This document shows, piece after piece, positions 16,556 to 23,903 of a DNA stretch of 64,000 bases; position 1 is the stretch's first letter, and the number at the start of each line of letters is the position of its first letter. The stretch spans positions 30,128-94,127 of the forward strand of contig NZ_JBJGED010000031.1 in assembly GCF_045062745.1 (NCBI RefSeq), written 5' to 3'. The position numbers and the translations under genes are program-made. The DNA comes from Paenibacillus_AA sp045062745 (GTDB lineage: Bacteria > Bacillota > Bacilli > Paenibacillales > NBRC-103111). The notes under the pieces are model-generated. The model saw only the letters and a list, made by a program, of their open reading frames with translations, was not told the DNA's origin and ran no database searches.

Positions 16556-17587
16556 ATGAGAATCACGGTGAAAGATATCGCCAAGCTGGCCGGAGTCACC
16601 CAGCCTACCGTATCCAAGGCCATGAACAACGAACCCGGCGTCAGCGAAGAAACGAGAATGCGTATTCTTAAAATCGCCAAAGAACTGAACTATGTGCCCA
16701 ACCTGGCGGCGAAGCGGCTGGCGACGCGCCAGTCTGACTGCATCGGCCTGATCTGGCCGCGCACGGAAGGCTTGTTCTACTACCATCTCTGTCACGCCAT
16801 CCAGCAGGAAGTGACGAATCGGGGGCTGACGTTTCTGGTGTCCGTAGCGAATCCGGCTGTGGCGGTGCATACGTTCAACGAGCATTTCGTCGACCGGATC
16901 CTGTTCTGGGAATCGGCCGTCTGGAGGCCGGACATGGCCTTCCTCCGCGCGAGGGAGGCGTATCAAGGCGAGCTGCTGCTGATGGGAGGAGCGGATCTCG
17001 AGGGCGCGCATCGGATCGAGATCGACCGCCAAGCCGGCGTATACAAGGCGGTGCGGCATTTGGCGGAGTACGGCCACCGCCGGATCAGCTTCATCGGCCA
17101 TGCCTCTGACAAGCTGACGGGCTTCATGCAGGGTATGGTGGAATTCCGCATGGAGCATCATCCCGACTACTTCATTCAGCGCGAGCCGTCGGGGAAAGTC
17201 CCGGAGCAAGCCGTTCTGGAGCTGTTCGGGCGGGCGGAGGGGGAACGGCCGACCGCACTCATCCTCGACAGCCAGGGAGTGCTCTTCCAGGTGCTGAAAT
17301 GGCTGCGCCGGCTGCGAGTGGCCATTCCGCAGGAGATGTCGCTCATCGTGTACGATGATGTGCCGGAGATGGAGGAGCTCCTGGACGTGCCGTTGACCGT
17401 CGTGGGGCCCAATATCGGTCGGTTGGCCGCCGCCGCCGTGGACATTCTGAGCGGACGGCGCGAGGAGGCCGCCGAGGCGGAGCCAAACGCCGGCCGCGCC
17501 GACGGGCCTTACGTGCCGGCGTGCGTGCGCATGGTGATCGAGCCCGATTTGGTCGTCCGCCAGTCGACGAGAAAAATACTGGGCTGA
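16556..17587 (+). CDS. LacI-family transcriptional regulator
   Basis: 343 residues. The N-terminal LacI helix-turn-helix reads VKDIAKLAGVTQPTVSKAMN, followed by the hinge-helix region NLAAKRLATRQ. Residues 60-335 are a periplasmic-binding-protein-like effector domain. The ATG at 16556 follows AAGAGG; an upstream in-frame ATG at 16520 would add a non-family tail. The next two genes, a sugar-binding lipoprotein and an SGNH esterase, lie behind two LacI-type operators (17614-17627 and 17680-17693), so it probably senses a glycan fragment and controls them. Confidence 0.9.
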   Translation: MRITVKDIAKLAGVTQPTVSKAMNNEPGVSEETRMRILKIAKELNYVPNLAAKRLATRQSDCIGLIWPRTEGLFYYHLCHAIQQEVTNRGLTFLVSVANPAVAVHTFNEHFVDRILFWESAVWRPDMAFLRAREAYQGELLLMGGADLEGAHRIEIDRQAGVYKAVRHLAEYGHRRISFIGHASDKLTGFMQGMVEFRMEHHPDYFIQREPSGKVPEQAVLELFGRAEGERPTALILDSQGVLFQVLKWLRRLRVAIPQEMSLIVYDDVPEMEELLDVPLTVVGPNIGRLAAAAVDILSGRREEAAEAEPNAGRADGPYVPACVRMVIEPDLVVRQSTRKILG

Positions 17588-17602
17588 AGTCGCATGTTTT
17601 TA

Positions 17603-17632
17603 TTTACAATTTGAGAATACGTATACTATAAT
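17603..17632 (+). promoter_or_regulatory. Promoter for the solute-binding lipoprotein, overlapped by a LacI-type operator
   Basis: TTTACA (17603-17608), 18-base spacer, TATAAT (17627-17632). The palindrome AGAATACGTATACT (17614-17627), with the central CG of LacI-family operators, fills the spacer and touches the -10. Confidence 0.7.
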
Positions 17633-17679
17633 CGGAGTGAAAGCGCTATTAAGCTCTTATTCATCAGGTACTGATTATA

Positions 17680-17693
17680 GGAATTCGTATTCT
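17680..17693 (+). promoter_or_regulatory. Second LacI-type operator
   Basis: GGAATTCGTATTCT, sharing the half-site CGTATTCT (AGAATACG on the other strand) with the operator 66 bases upstream, centre to centre. It sits downstream of the promoter in the 5' untranslated region. Confidence 0.55.
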
Positions 17694-17777
17694 TTATTTT
17701 TTACGCGAACAGTAATCGATTTCTATCAAAATGAAACCACAGGTTCACAAACCAAAACGAGAGGCGGGATTTTGATC

Positions 17778-19106
17778 ATGTTCTTATGGCGTAAAAAAGG
17801 GATGTCGCTGCTGCTGTTGGCCGGTCTGCTGGTTGTAGGAGCTTGCGGCCAGTCCGCGAATCCGAACGAGGGCGCGGCAACGTCCTCCCCGGGGACGGCC
17901 TCGCCGAATCCGCTCGCCGAGCCGGTCGAGCTGGTCGTACAAGACCTCGGCGGAGGGGCGGAGGAGACGTTCAATGCGTTGTACGGCGACCGCATACGAA
18001 AGAAGTTCCCGAATGTCACGCTCAAATTCATCCAGCGCAAGGAGGGGGCGACGCTGCCGGACCTGATCGCGGCTGGCCAGCATGTGGACTTGGTCAGCGC
18101 GACGATCGAATCGATCCCCGCCACACTGGTCGCCACGGACTCGCAGCTGGACATGACCGACTTGATCCGGAAGCACGGTATCGACTTGAGCAAATTCGAG
18201 CAAGGGACGATTGAAGGCATTCGCCGGATGGGCGATGGCCAGCTGTGGTTTTTGCCGGTCACGAACGTGATCCAAGTGCTGTACTACAACAAAGGCATTT
18301 TCGATAAACTGGGCGTCTCTTATCCGAAGGACGGCATGACGTGGGAGGAGGTCGCCGAGCTGAACCAGAAGCTGACCAAGAACAGCGGAGGGGTCAACTA
18401 TATGGGCTTCTCCGCGTCGCCGACCCATATTTTTCGCCAAAACCAGCTGTCCCTGCCCCTGATCGATCCGAAGACGCAGAAGCCCACGTTTCAAGACGAA
18501 CGGTGGCAGACGCTGATCGACACGTATTATAAGCCATTCGCTACGAACACATACAAGGACTGGACCCAGGCGAAGAAAGCCGTTCCGTACTACACGGAGA
18601 TGACCGCCACCCAAGAGCTTGCGATGATGGTGTTCAATTCCACATTTCCGTTCGACGGGCCGCAGCACGTGGCGAAGATCGATTGGGACCTTGTCTCCTT
18701 GCCGGTGTTCAAGGACCGGCCGAAGGTCGGCACGATGACCTCGCCGCGCGTGTTCGCGGTGACCAAAATGTCGAAGCATCCCGACATGGCGATGGAAGTG
18801 ATCAAGTATTTGACCTCGGTCGAGGCGCAGATGCAGTATTCGAAGGAAGGCGCCATGACGGTGCTGAACGACGAGAACGTCAAGCAGGCGATCGGTTCGG
18901 AGAGCCCTTACAAGGACAAGAACTGGAGGGCGCTGTACTATAACGACTTGGCGGAAATGTCCTACAAAAGCACGTACGACAGCAATTTGCTCAACATCTT
19001 GACCCGTCAAATCCCCGGCATCGTCACCGGACAGACCGACGTGAATACCGCTTTGCGCCTCGTTCAGGATGAAGCGGAGAAATATTTGGCCGCCCAGAAA
19101 AAATAA
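17778..19106 (+). CDS. Sugar-type ABC extracellular solute-binding lipoprotein (family 1)
   Basis: 442 residues. Lipobox VVGACGQ near residue 22 after a short hydrophobic signal, then a Ser/Pro/Ala linker and a family 1 binding-protein fold (LPDLIAAGQHVDLV, VLYYNKGIFDKLGVSYPKDGMTWEE). The ATG at 17778 is chosen because it gives a normal lipoprotein signal and follows GAGGCGGG; the upstream ATG at 17637 would start within the operator-leader. No permease or ATPase genes are adjacent, so it must use a transporter encoded elsewhere or act as a sensor partner. Regulated by the neighbouring LacI protein (inferred). Confidence 0.88.
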   Translation: MFLWRKKGMSLLLLAGLLVVGACGQSANPNEGAATSSPGTASPNPLAEPVELVVQDLGGGAEETFNALYGDRIRKKFPNVTLKFIQRKEGATLPDLIAAGQHVDLVSATIESIPATLVATDSQLDMTDLIRKHGIDLSKFEQGTIEGIRRMGDGQLWFLPVTNVIQVLYYNKGIFDKLGVSYPKDGMTWEEVAELNQKLTKNSGGVNYMGFSASPTHIFRQNQLSLPLIDPKTQKPTFQDERWQTLIDTYYKPFATNTYKDWTQAKKAVPYYTEMTATQELAMMVFNSTFPFDGPQHVAKIDWDLVSLPVFKDRPKVGTMTSPRVFAVTKMSKHPDMAMEVIKYLTSVEAQMQYSKEGAMTVLNDENVKQAIGSESPYKDKNWRALYYNDLAEMSYKSTYDSNLLNILTRQIPGIVTGQTDVNTALRLVQDEAEKYLAAQKK

Positions 19107-19131
19107 CAATCCTAGGAGGAGTGGGGAGCGC

Positions 19132-19824
19132 ATGAATCTGCAGCAGCGTCCGTCCCTTCGCGTGTTCGTCGCGGGCGATTCCACAGCGGCCAGCTATGCC
19201 CAAGAACGGGAGCCTCTCTCTGGATGGGGGCAAGCGATCGGCCGATTTTTCCAGCCGCTGGTGGAGGTCCGGAATCGAGCCGTCAGCGGGAGCAGCTCTA
19301 AGAGCTTCCTGGAAAAAGGACATTGGCATTCCCTCGTACAGGAGCTGCGAGCCGGGGATTACGTCCTGATCCAGTTCGGCCACAACGATGCGAAGGACGA
19401 TCCGAACCGGCATACGGATCCGGGGAGCTCATTCCCCTCGTACCTTCGGGGTTACGTCGAGGACGCCGGCAGCAAAGGGGCGTACCCCGTCTTGCTCACG
19501 CCGGTCGAGCGTCGCGAAGTGACCGCGGACGGGGGGCATGCGCCTACGCATGGCCCGTATGCGGAGGCCGTGCGGCAGCTGGCGCACGACAGTCGCGTGC
19601 CCTTGCTCGAGCTGAGCCAAGCGAGCTTGGACTTGTATCGCGAATGGGGAGCGGCCCGTTCCCGGGAGCTGTTCCTGTGGCTGGAACCGGGAGCGTATCC
19701 GGCGTACCCCGAGGGAAAGCAGGACGATACCCATTTTTGCCGGCTCGGCGCTGAGACCGTTGCCGGACTCATCGCGGGGTTGATCAGGAACAGCCCCCTG
19801 GAGCTGCGCCGCTATCTAGCCTAA
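19132..19824 (+). CDS. SGNH/GDSL hydrolase, rhamnogalacturonan acetylesterase-like
   Basis: 230 residues. SGNH blocks: GDSTAASY with the nucleophile Ser near residue 16, a Gly in NRAVSGSSS, FGHNDAKDD with Asn, and DDTHFC with the catalytic Asp-x-x-His near 210. This pattern fits carbohydrate esterase family 12 enzymes, which remove acetyl groups from pectin or xylan oligomers. No signal peptide is seen, so it would act on imported oligosaccharides. It starts 25 bases after the solute-binding protein stop (TAGGAGGA site) and ends at a terminator, so the two form an operon. Confidence 0.85.
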   Translation: MNLQQRPSLRVFVAGDSTAASYAQEREPLSGWGQAIGRFFQPLVEVRNRAVSGSSSKSFLEKGHWHSLVQELRAGDYVLIQFGHNDAKDDPNRHTDPGSSFPSYLRGYVEDAGSKGAYPVLLTPVERREVTADGGHAPTHGPYAEAVRQLAHDSRVPLLELSQASLDLYREWGAARSRELFLWLEPGAYPAYPEGKQDDTHFCRLGAETVAGLIAGLIRNSPLELRRYLA

Positions 19825-19842
19825 AGCCGGCTCACAGCAAGA

Positions 19843-19873
19843 CCCGGTCGACGAAAGTCGAACCGGGCTTTTT
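19843..19873 (+). terminator. Rho-independent terminator after the SGNH gene
   Basis: Stem CCCGGTCGAC / GTCG-A-ACCGGG with a GAAA loop and T run. Confidence 0.85.
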
Positions 19874-20089
19874 GCAGTATTTTAGAAAATAGATATTCCG
19901 ATCGGGTGGAGAGGAGAAAAGTACCGGATTGGCCGACAGAGTGGACGCGCTCTCCTGTCAAAGCCCGGTAAAACCGGGGCTGCATTCATTTTCCTGCACG
20001 AATATGGTACACTTCAAGAGGCTCCCCAACAAAGTGATGTAAGATTTACTTTGCGGGGACCCCGGGACTTTTAATAAGGGTGGATGCAG
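19874..20089 (+). promoter_or_regulatory. Structured leader before the FAD oxidoreductase gene
   Basis: This gap holds an inverted repeat GGAGAG (19908-19913) / CTCTCC (19950-19955), a GC-rich hairpin AGCCCGG / CCGGGGCT (19962-19981) without a clear T run, an extended -10-like TGGTACACT near 20006, and the hairpin element at 20022-20064 that recurs at 37869. No known riboswitch class is recognised. Confidence 0.4.
20022..20064 (+). repeat. Hairpin element, copy 1 (CCCC...AAAGT / ACTTTG-C-GGGGACCC)
   Basis: CCCC (20024-20027) and AAAGT pair with ACTTTGCGGGG; the downstream arm continues as GCGGGGACCCCGGGA. The string GCGGGGACCCxGGGA also occurs in the element at 37869-37927, together with a similar upstream arm. 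Confidence 0.6.
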
Positions 20090-22039
20090 ATGGCAGAGAA
20101 TCATTACGTGAGCAGAAAGCAAAACCGAAGGAATGTTTATCTTTTTATCGGCTTCCTAATTGTTGCGGCATTGATTGGGGTCGGGGCGTTCTTTTACTTG
20201 ACGCAGGACAAGCAAACGGTGGGCGACCCGAAGGTGTTGGAGAAGGTAGAGTGGGTCAAGCAGCCGAAGGACCATTATGATCTCATCGTTGTAGGTACGG
20301 ATCCCGAAGGTGTCGTGACGGCTGTGTCCGCCGCGCGCAACGGGCTCAAGACGTTGTTGGTCGACGGGCGCGACCGCGAGATTCTCGGCGGATTGATGAC
20401 GCTCGGCTGGCTGAACAGCCTCGACCATAACTATGATTCCGAAGGAAAAGGAATATTACCCGGCGGTAAGGATGATATATTGAACAAAGGGTTGTTCTCC
20501 GAATGGTACAAGCAGGTCGAAGGCGACTCGTTCGATGTGATAACGGCGGCCAATGCATTCTACCGGATGGTGAAGAATGAGAAAAACATCGACCTATACA
20601 TGAAAGCGAAGGCGATGGACCCGATTACGGAAAATGGAGCCGGCGGCAACAAGCAAGTGACGGGCCTGACGATTACAAAGGCCGACGGCAGCGTTACGAC
20701 GGTCAAAGCAAAAGCGGTTATCGACGCGACTCAGGATGCGGACATCGCCGCCGCGGCGGGCGTGCCGTTCACGATCGGGCGCGAGGATCTGGGCGACAAG
20801 GAAGCTCGCATGGCGGTTACGCTCGTGTTCAAGCTGAAGAACGTCACCCCTGAAGTATGGGAGCAAGTGAAGAAGCATCTGAAGAATGACGGCAACGACG
20901 GTACCGACGCCAACGAGCTGAGTGCGTGGGGTTATGGGGAGATGCAGCAATACCCGGCTCAGAACAAAGAGCGCGTCAAAATGCGGGGCTTGAACATCGG
21001 CCGTCAAAATGACGAGACGATCCTCATTAACGCCCTGCAAATCTTCGGGATCGACGGGCTCGACCCGAAATCCCGCGCGGAAGCGTTCGAGATCGGCAAG
21101 AAGGAACTGCCGTTCGTCGTGGACCATATGAAAAAGCTGTACCCGGAATTCGCCGGACTCGAGCTGGACGGAACGGCTCCTGAGCTGTATGTGCGGGAGA
21201 CGCGTCATATGCAGGGCGAATACCGGCTGACGATGGTGGACGTCATGGAGAACCGCGACCAATGGGATCGGATCGCACTAGGCTCGTACTCGGTCGATAT
21301 CCAACGGATCTCGCCGACGGATAATGGAGCGGTCATGAGCCATCCGCAAAAGTACGCGATCCCGTTCCGCTCCATCGTGCCGCAGAAGGTCGACGGCTTG
21401 CTCGTCGTCGGACGCTCGGCCAGCTTCGATACGCTGCCGCACGGCAGCGCACGCGTCATCCCTGTGGGCATGGCGACAGGGGAAGCGGCCGGCGCCGCCG
21501 CCAAGCTCGCCATCGACAAGGGCATGACGTTCCGTCAGCTGTCCGCCTCAAAGGACGATATCGCCGCGCTGCAGGACCAGCTGAACAAGCAAGGCATGGT
21601 GTTGAAGGCCTATACGCCGAAGCCGCAGGCGTTCATGCAGAGCAAGTCGTACGAAGGGCTGAAGACCGCCGTCAGTATGGGGCTCGTCATCGGCGGCTAC
21701 GACAACAGCGGCTTCAACATGGACCCGGCTTCCAATCCGCAGCGGATGGTCAACCTGACGCAGGGCGCGAAGCGGGTGCTGAAGCTGTCGGGGGATGCAA
21801 CTTCCGCGATTGCGGGCGTTCAGGATCCGGCCAAAGCGGCTCTGACGCTCGATCAGGCGGCGCTTACGATCGCCAAGGTCGCCGGTCTCAGTGTGACCGC
21901 AGAGCAAGCCGTGCAGGAGCTTCAGGCGAAAGGCTACTTGAAAAAAGAAACGGTTGACGGCATCGCCGATAAGGCGAAGCTGAACAACGGTGACACATAC
22001 ATGATGATTCGCGACTTGGTGAACAAAGTGAAATCCTAA
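20090..22039 (+). CDS. Membrane-anchored FAD-dependent oxidoreductase with degenerate SLH-like C-terminus
   Basis: 649 residues. One N-terminal membrane helix (about 16-38) anchors it with the body probably outside. The FAD_oxidored-type Rossmann motif is unusual: DLIVVGTDPEGVVTAVSAAR replaces the normal GxGxxG (GGGPAG), but the following LLVDGRD, ILGG and the C-terminal VDGLLVVGRSAS ... GMATGEAAGAAA blocks agree with the family. The last ~130 residues (GLVIGGYDNSGFNMDP, later LTLDQAALTIAKVAGL) look like worn S-layer-homology repeats. The ATG at 20090 has better spacing from AAGGGTGG than the ATG at 20084. The substrate is unknown. Confidence 0.75.
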   Translation: MAENHYVSRKQNRRNVYLFIGFLIVAALIGVGAFFYLTQDKQTVGDPKVLEKVEWVKQPKDHYDLIVVGTDPEGVVTAVSAARNGLKTLLVDGRDREILGGLMTLGWLNSLDHNYDSEGKGILPGGKDDILNKGLFSEWYKQVEGDSFDVITAANAFYRMVKNEKNIDLYMKAKAMDPITENGAGGNKQVTGLTITKADGSVTTVKAKAVIDATQDADIAAAAGVPFTIGREDLGDKEARMAVTLVFKLKNVTPEVWEQVKKHLKNDGNDGTDANELSAWGYGEMQQYPAQNKERVKMRGLNIGRQNDETILINALQIFGIDGLDPKSRAEAFEIGKKELPFVVDHMKKLYPEFAGLELDGTAPELYVRETRHMQGEYRLTMVDVMENRDQWDRIALGSYSVDIQRISPTDNGAVMSHPQKYAIPFRSIVPQKVDGLLVVGRSASFDTLPHGSARVIPVGMATGEAAGAAAKLAIDKGMTFRQLSASKDDIAALQDQLNKQGMVLKAYTPKPQAFMQSKSYEGLKTAVSMGLVIGGYDNSGFNMDPASNPQRMVNLTQGAKRVLKLSGDATSAIAGVQDPAKAALTLDQAALTIAKVAGLSVTAEQAVQELQAKGYLKKETVDGIADKAKLNNGDTYMMIRDLVNKVKS

Positions 22040-22044
22040 GCAAG

Positions 22045-22085
22045 AGCCCCGTAAGGCCGAGAATCTGCCAAGCGGGGCTTTATTT
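22045..22085 (+). terminator. Rho-independent terminator after the FAD oxidoreductase gene
   Basis: Stem AGCCCCG / CGGGGCT around a 21-base loop, followed by TTTATTTT. Confidence 0.75.
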
Positions 22086-22183
22086 TACGTAACACCAATA
22101 AGCACATGTAAGTGACCGGTAATTTATCCTTCCCTGTTCCCCTTAATTTGCCTATAGTAGGATCTAGAGGAGGCGATAATGGG

Positions 22184-23230
22184 ATGGCGTATTCATTAAA
22201 AGAGATCGGGGATTCAGCTGAATTATTCGATTTGTTGGAAGGATTGGATCGGGCAGCAGCGCTTGAGGACAAGCGTGCGGCTTGGGCCGAGCGGGCGGAA
22301 TCGATTCGGGAGGCGGTGCTTGAAGCGATGGGTCCCTTCCCGGAGCGAATTCAGCCGGAGGTGGAGTGGCTCGAATCGACGCAAGTGGAAGGGATCGTCC
22401 TGCAGAAGCTCAAATACACGAGCTGGGACGGCGACCGCGTCCCGGCCTACATGATTGCCCGTCCGGACGTCCTGGAAGGCGGTCACACGGTACCCGGAAT
22501 TATGGCTCTGCACCAAACCGTTCCGCAAGGCAAAGACGAGGTCGCCGGCGTAAGCGGACGACCGGATATGCGGTTCGGCTGGGAGCTCGCGAGCCGCGGG
22601 TTCGTCGTGTTCGCTCCCGATGTGCTGAGCGCAGGCGAACGGATCTACCCCGGCATGAAGCCTTATCAGACCGCTCCGTTCCAGGAACGCTATCCTGCCT
22701 GGTCTATGATGGGCAAGATGCTCTATGATCATCAGCTGGGGCTCGACGTACTGCAGAGCTTGTCCGCCGTGGATGGAACCCGGATCGGAGCGATCGGGCA
22801 TTCGCTAGGCGGCTACAACGCTTTCCTGCTCGCCGCTTTCGACGATCGGGTGAAAGCGACAGTCAGCAGCTGCGGCTTCAGTACTTTCGCGGGCGATCCT
22901 AATCCGGGACGATGGGGATTAAGGCCCGAATGGTTCAGCCATATGCCGAAGGTAAGCGACTATCTAAGGGACGGGACGATCCCGTTCGAATTCCATCAAG
23001 CGGCCGCGATTGCGGCACCGGTTCCGTTCTTCAACTGGTCTACGCAGCAAGACGCGATCTTCCCGCATTGGCCGGCGATCGCTTCGGGATTGCTGCGCAT
23101 CGGCGAAGTGTATCAATTCCTGGAAGCGGAGCCGGAATCGTTCGTCTCCCTCCTCGGAGTAGGTCCGCATTCGTTCCCCTACTACGCTCGGGAGGCCGCC
23201 TTTGCGTGGCTGGAACGCCGGCTCCGTTAA
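22184..23230 (+). CDS. Alpha/beta hydrolase (acetyl xylan esterase / dienelactone hydrolase type)
   Basis: 348 residues, no signal peptide. The nucleophile elbow is GHSLGG near residue 208, with the catalytic His probably in GPHSFPYYAREA near 330 and the Asp near 290 (TQQDAIFPHW). An N-terminal ~80-residue helical cap precedes the core, as in the DUF1100/acetyl-xylan-esterase-like group. The start at 22184 follows GAGGAGGCG; the longer upstream frame lacks a ribosome site. It stands alone between terminators; substrate unknown, probably an ester of a sugar or small organic acid. Confidence 0.8.
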   Translation: MAYSLKEIGDSAELFDLLEGLDRAAALEDKRAAWAERAESIREAVLEAMGPFPERIQPEVEWLESTQVEGIVLQKLKYTSWDGDRVPAYMIARPDVLEGGHTVPGIMALHQTVPQGKDEVAGVSGRPDMRFGWELASRGFVVFAPDVLSAGERIYPGMKPYQTAPFQERYPAWSMMGKMLYDHQLGLDVLQSLSAVDGTRIGAIGHSLGGYNAFLLAAFDDRVKATVSSCGFSTFAGDPNPGRWGLRPEWFSHMPKVSDYLRDGTIPFEFHQAAAIAAPVPFFNWSTQQDAIFPHWPAIASGLLRIGEVYQFLEAEPESFVSLLGVGPHSFPYYAREAAFAWLERRLR

Positions 23231-23337
23231 TCGTTCTAGACTTTGTAATCAAATTGTAATGTTACTTTCATCTTGTCTTAATATTGGGTGGATATAATGA
23301 ATCTCGACCCCCTTTTTTGATATAGAACGACTTGAAC

Positions 23338-23370
23338 GCCTGCAGCCTATTGCTGCAGGCTCTTTTCTTT
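23338..23370 (+). terminator. Rho-independent terminator (plus strand), overlapping the end of the small minus-strand gene
   Basis: Stem GCCTGCAG / CTGCAGGC followed by TCTTTTCTTTAT; serves the hydrolase gene 107 bases upstream. Confidence 0.75.
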
Positions 23371-23502
23371 ATCGTCTTCGCCGTCGTCCTTGTTGTAACA
23401 TTCGTGGCAATATAACCGTCCGTTCTCGGATACCCCGTCCAGGAATCCGTCTTTGCAATAGACCGGGGCTCCGCACGATACGCAATGGCCTACAAGCTCC
23501 AT
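23347..23502 (-). CDS. Small CxxC zinc-ribbon-like protein (51 aa)
   Basis: An ATG at 23502 on the minus strand, preceded by GAGGAGGGAA at ideal spacing, opens a 51-residue frame: MELVGHCVSCGAPVYCKDGF, then a loop, then LYCHECY and an acidic Lys/Glu/Asp tail. The pairs C-VS-C and C-HE-C, plus another Cys and several His, suggest a single zinc-binding ribbon. The frame ends at 23347 inside the hairpin of the opposing terminator. Function unknown; small zinc-ribbon proteins of this kind often bind RNA or protein partners. Confidence 0.7.
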   Translation of the reverse strand: MELVGHCVSCGAPVYCKDGFLDGVSENGRLYCHECYNKDDGEDDKEKSLQQ

Positions 23503-23649
23503 CTTGTTCCCTCCTCATCCGTAAAGTCGATCTATGGTACATTTTAGCACAATATTTGCCGGGCGGGCTTGACTTTGCCATGCGGCAAGGTTAGAATCTT
23601 AACTAATAGTTTCGGATTCATTGATGGGAATTAGTAATTCGTCCCCATG

Positions 23650-23890
23650 CCCCCAGAGAGGAGAGCCTAGGCTGCAAGCTTTCCGGCAATGCACGAATGA
23701 ATGACATCCCGGAGAACAGCCGGTGAACGACGATATCGAGTTCATTAGCCGGATTGCGTAGGCGGGCGTTAACCGCATGAGCGCGTGCCATGGCTGTTAT
23801 TAGCCGGGTGCGAATTTGGGTGGTACCACGGGTGATAATCACATCCCTCGTCCCTGACACATGTTGTCGGCGGCGGGGGATTTTTATTTT
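23650..23890 (+). promoter_or_regulatory. T-box riboswitch leader for hisS-aspS
   Basis: The leader carries the T-box sequence GGGTGGTACCACGG at 23818-23831, the pairing partner for the uncharged tRNA acceptor end, and begins its stem I near CAGAGAGGAGAGCC. A terminator hairpin (ATCCCTCG...CGGCGGGGGAT then TTTTT) follows at 23842-23885. Uncharged tRNA would stabilise the antiterminator and allow transcription of the synthetase genes. I could not fix the specifier codon by eye; His (CAC/CAT) or Asp (GAC) are the candidates. Confidence 0.92.
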
Positions 23891-23903
23891 GGAGGTGGAG
23901 CGC

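Noticed and set aside
19900..20015. Degenerate T-box or other riboswitch in the leader of the FAD oxidoreductase
   Set aside because: GAGAGG...AAAAGTACC and CAGAGTGGACGC faintly recall stem I of T-boxes, but there is no GGTGGTACC core and no terminator with a T run.
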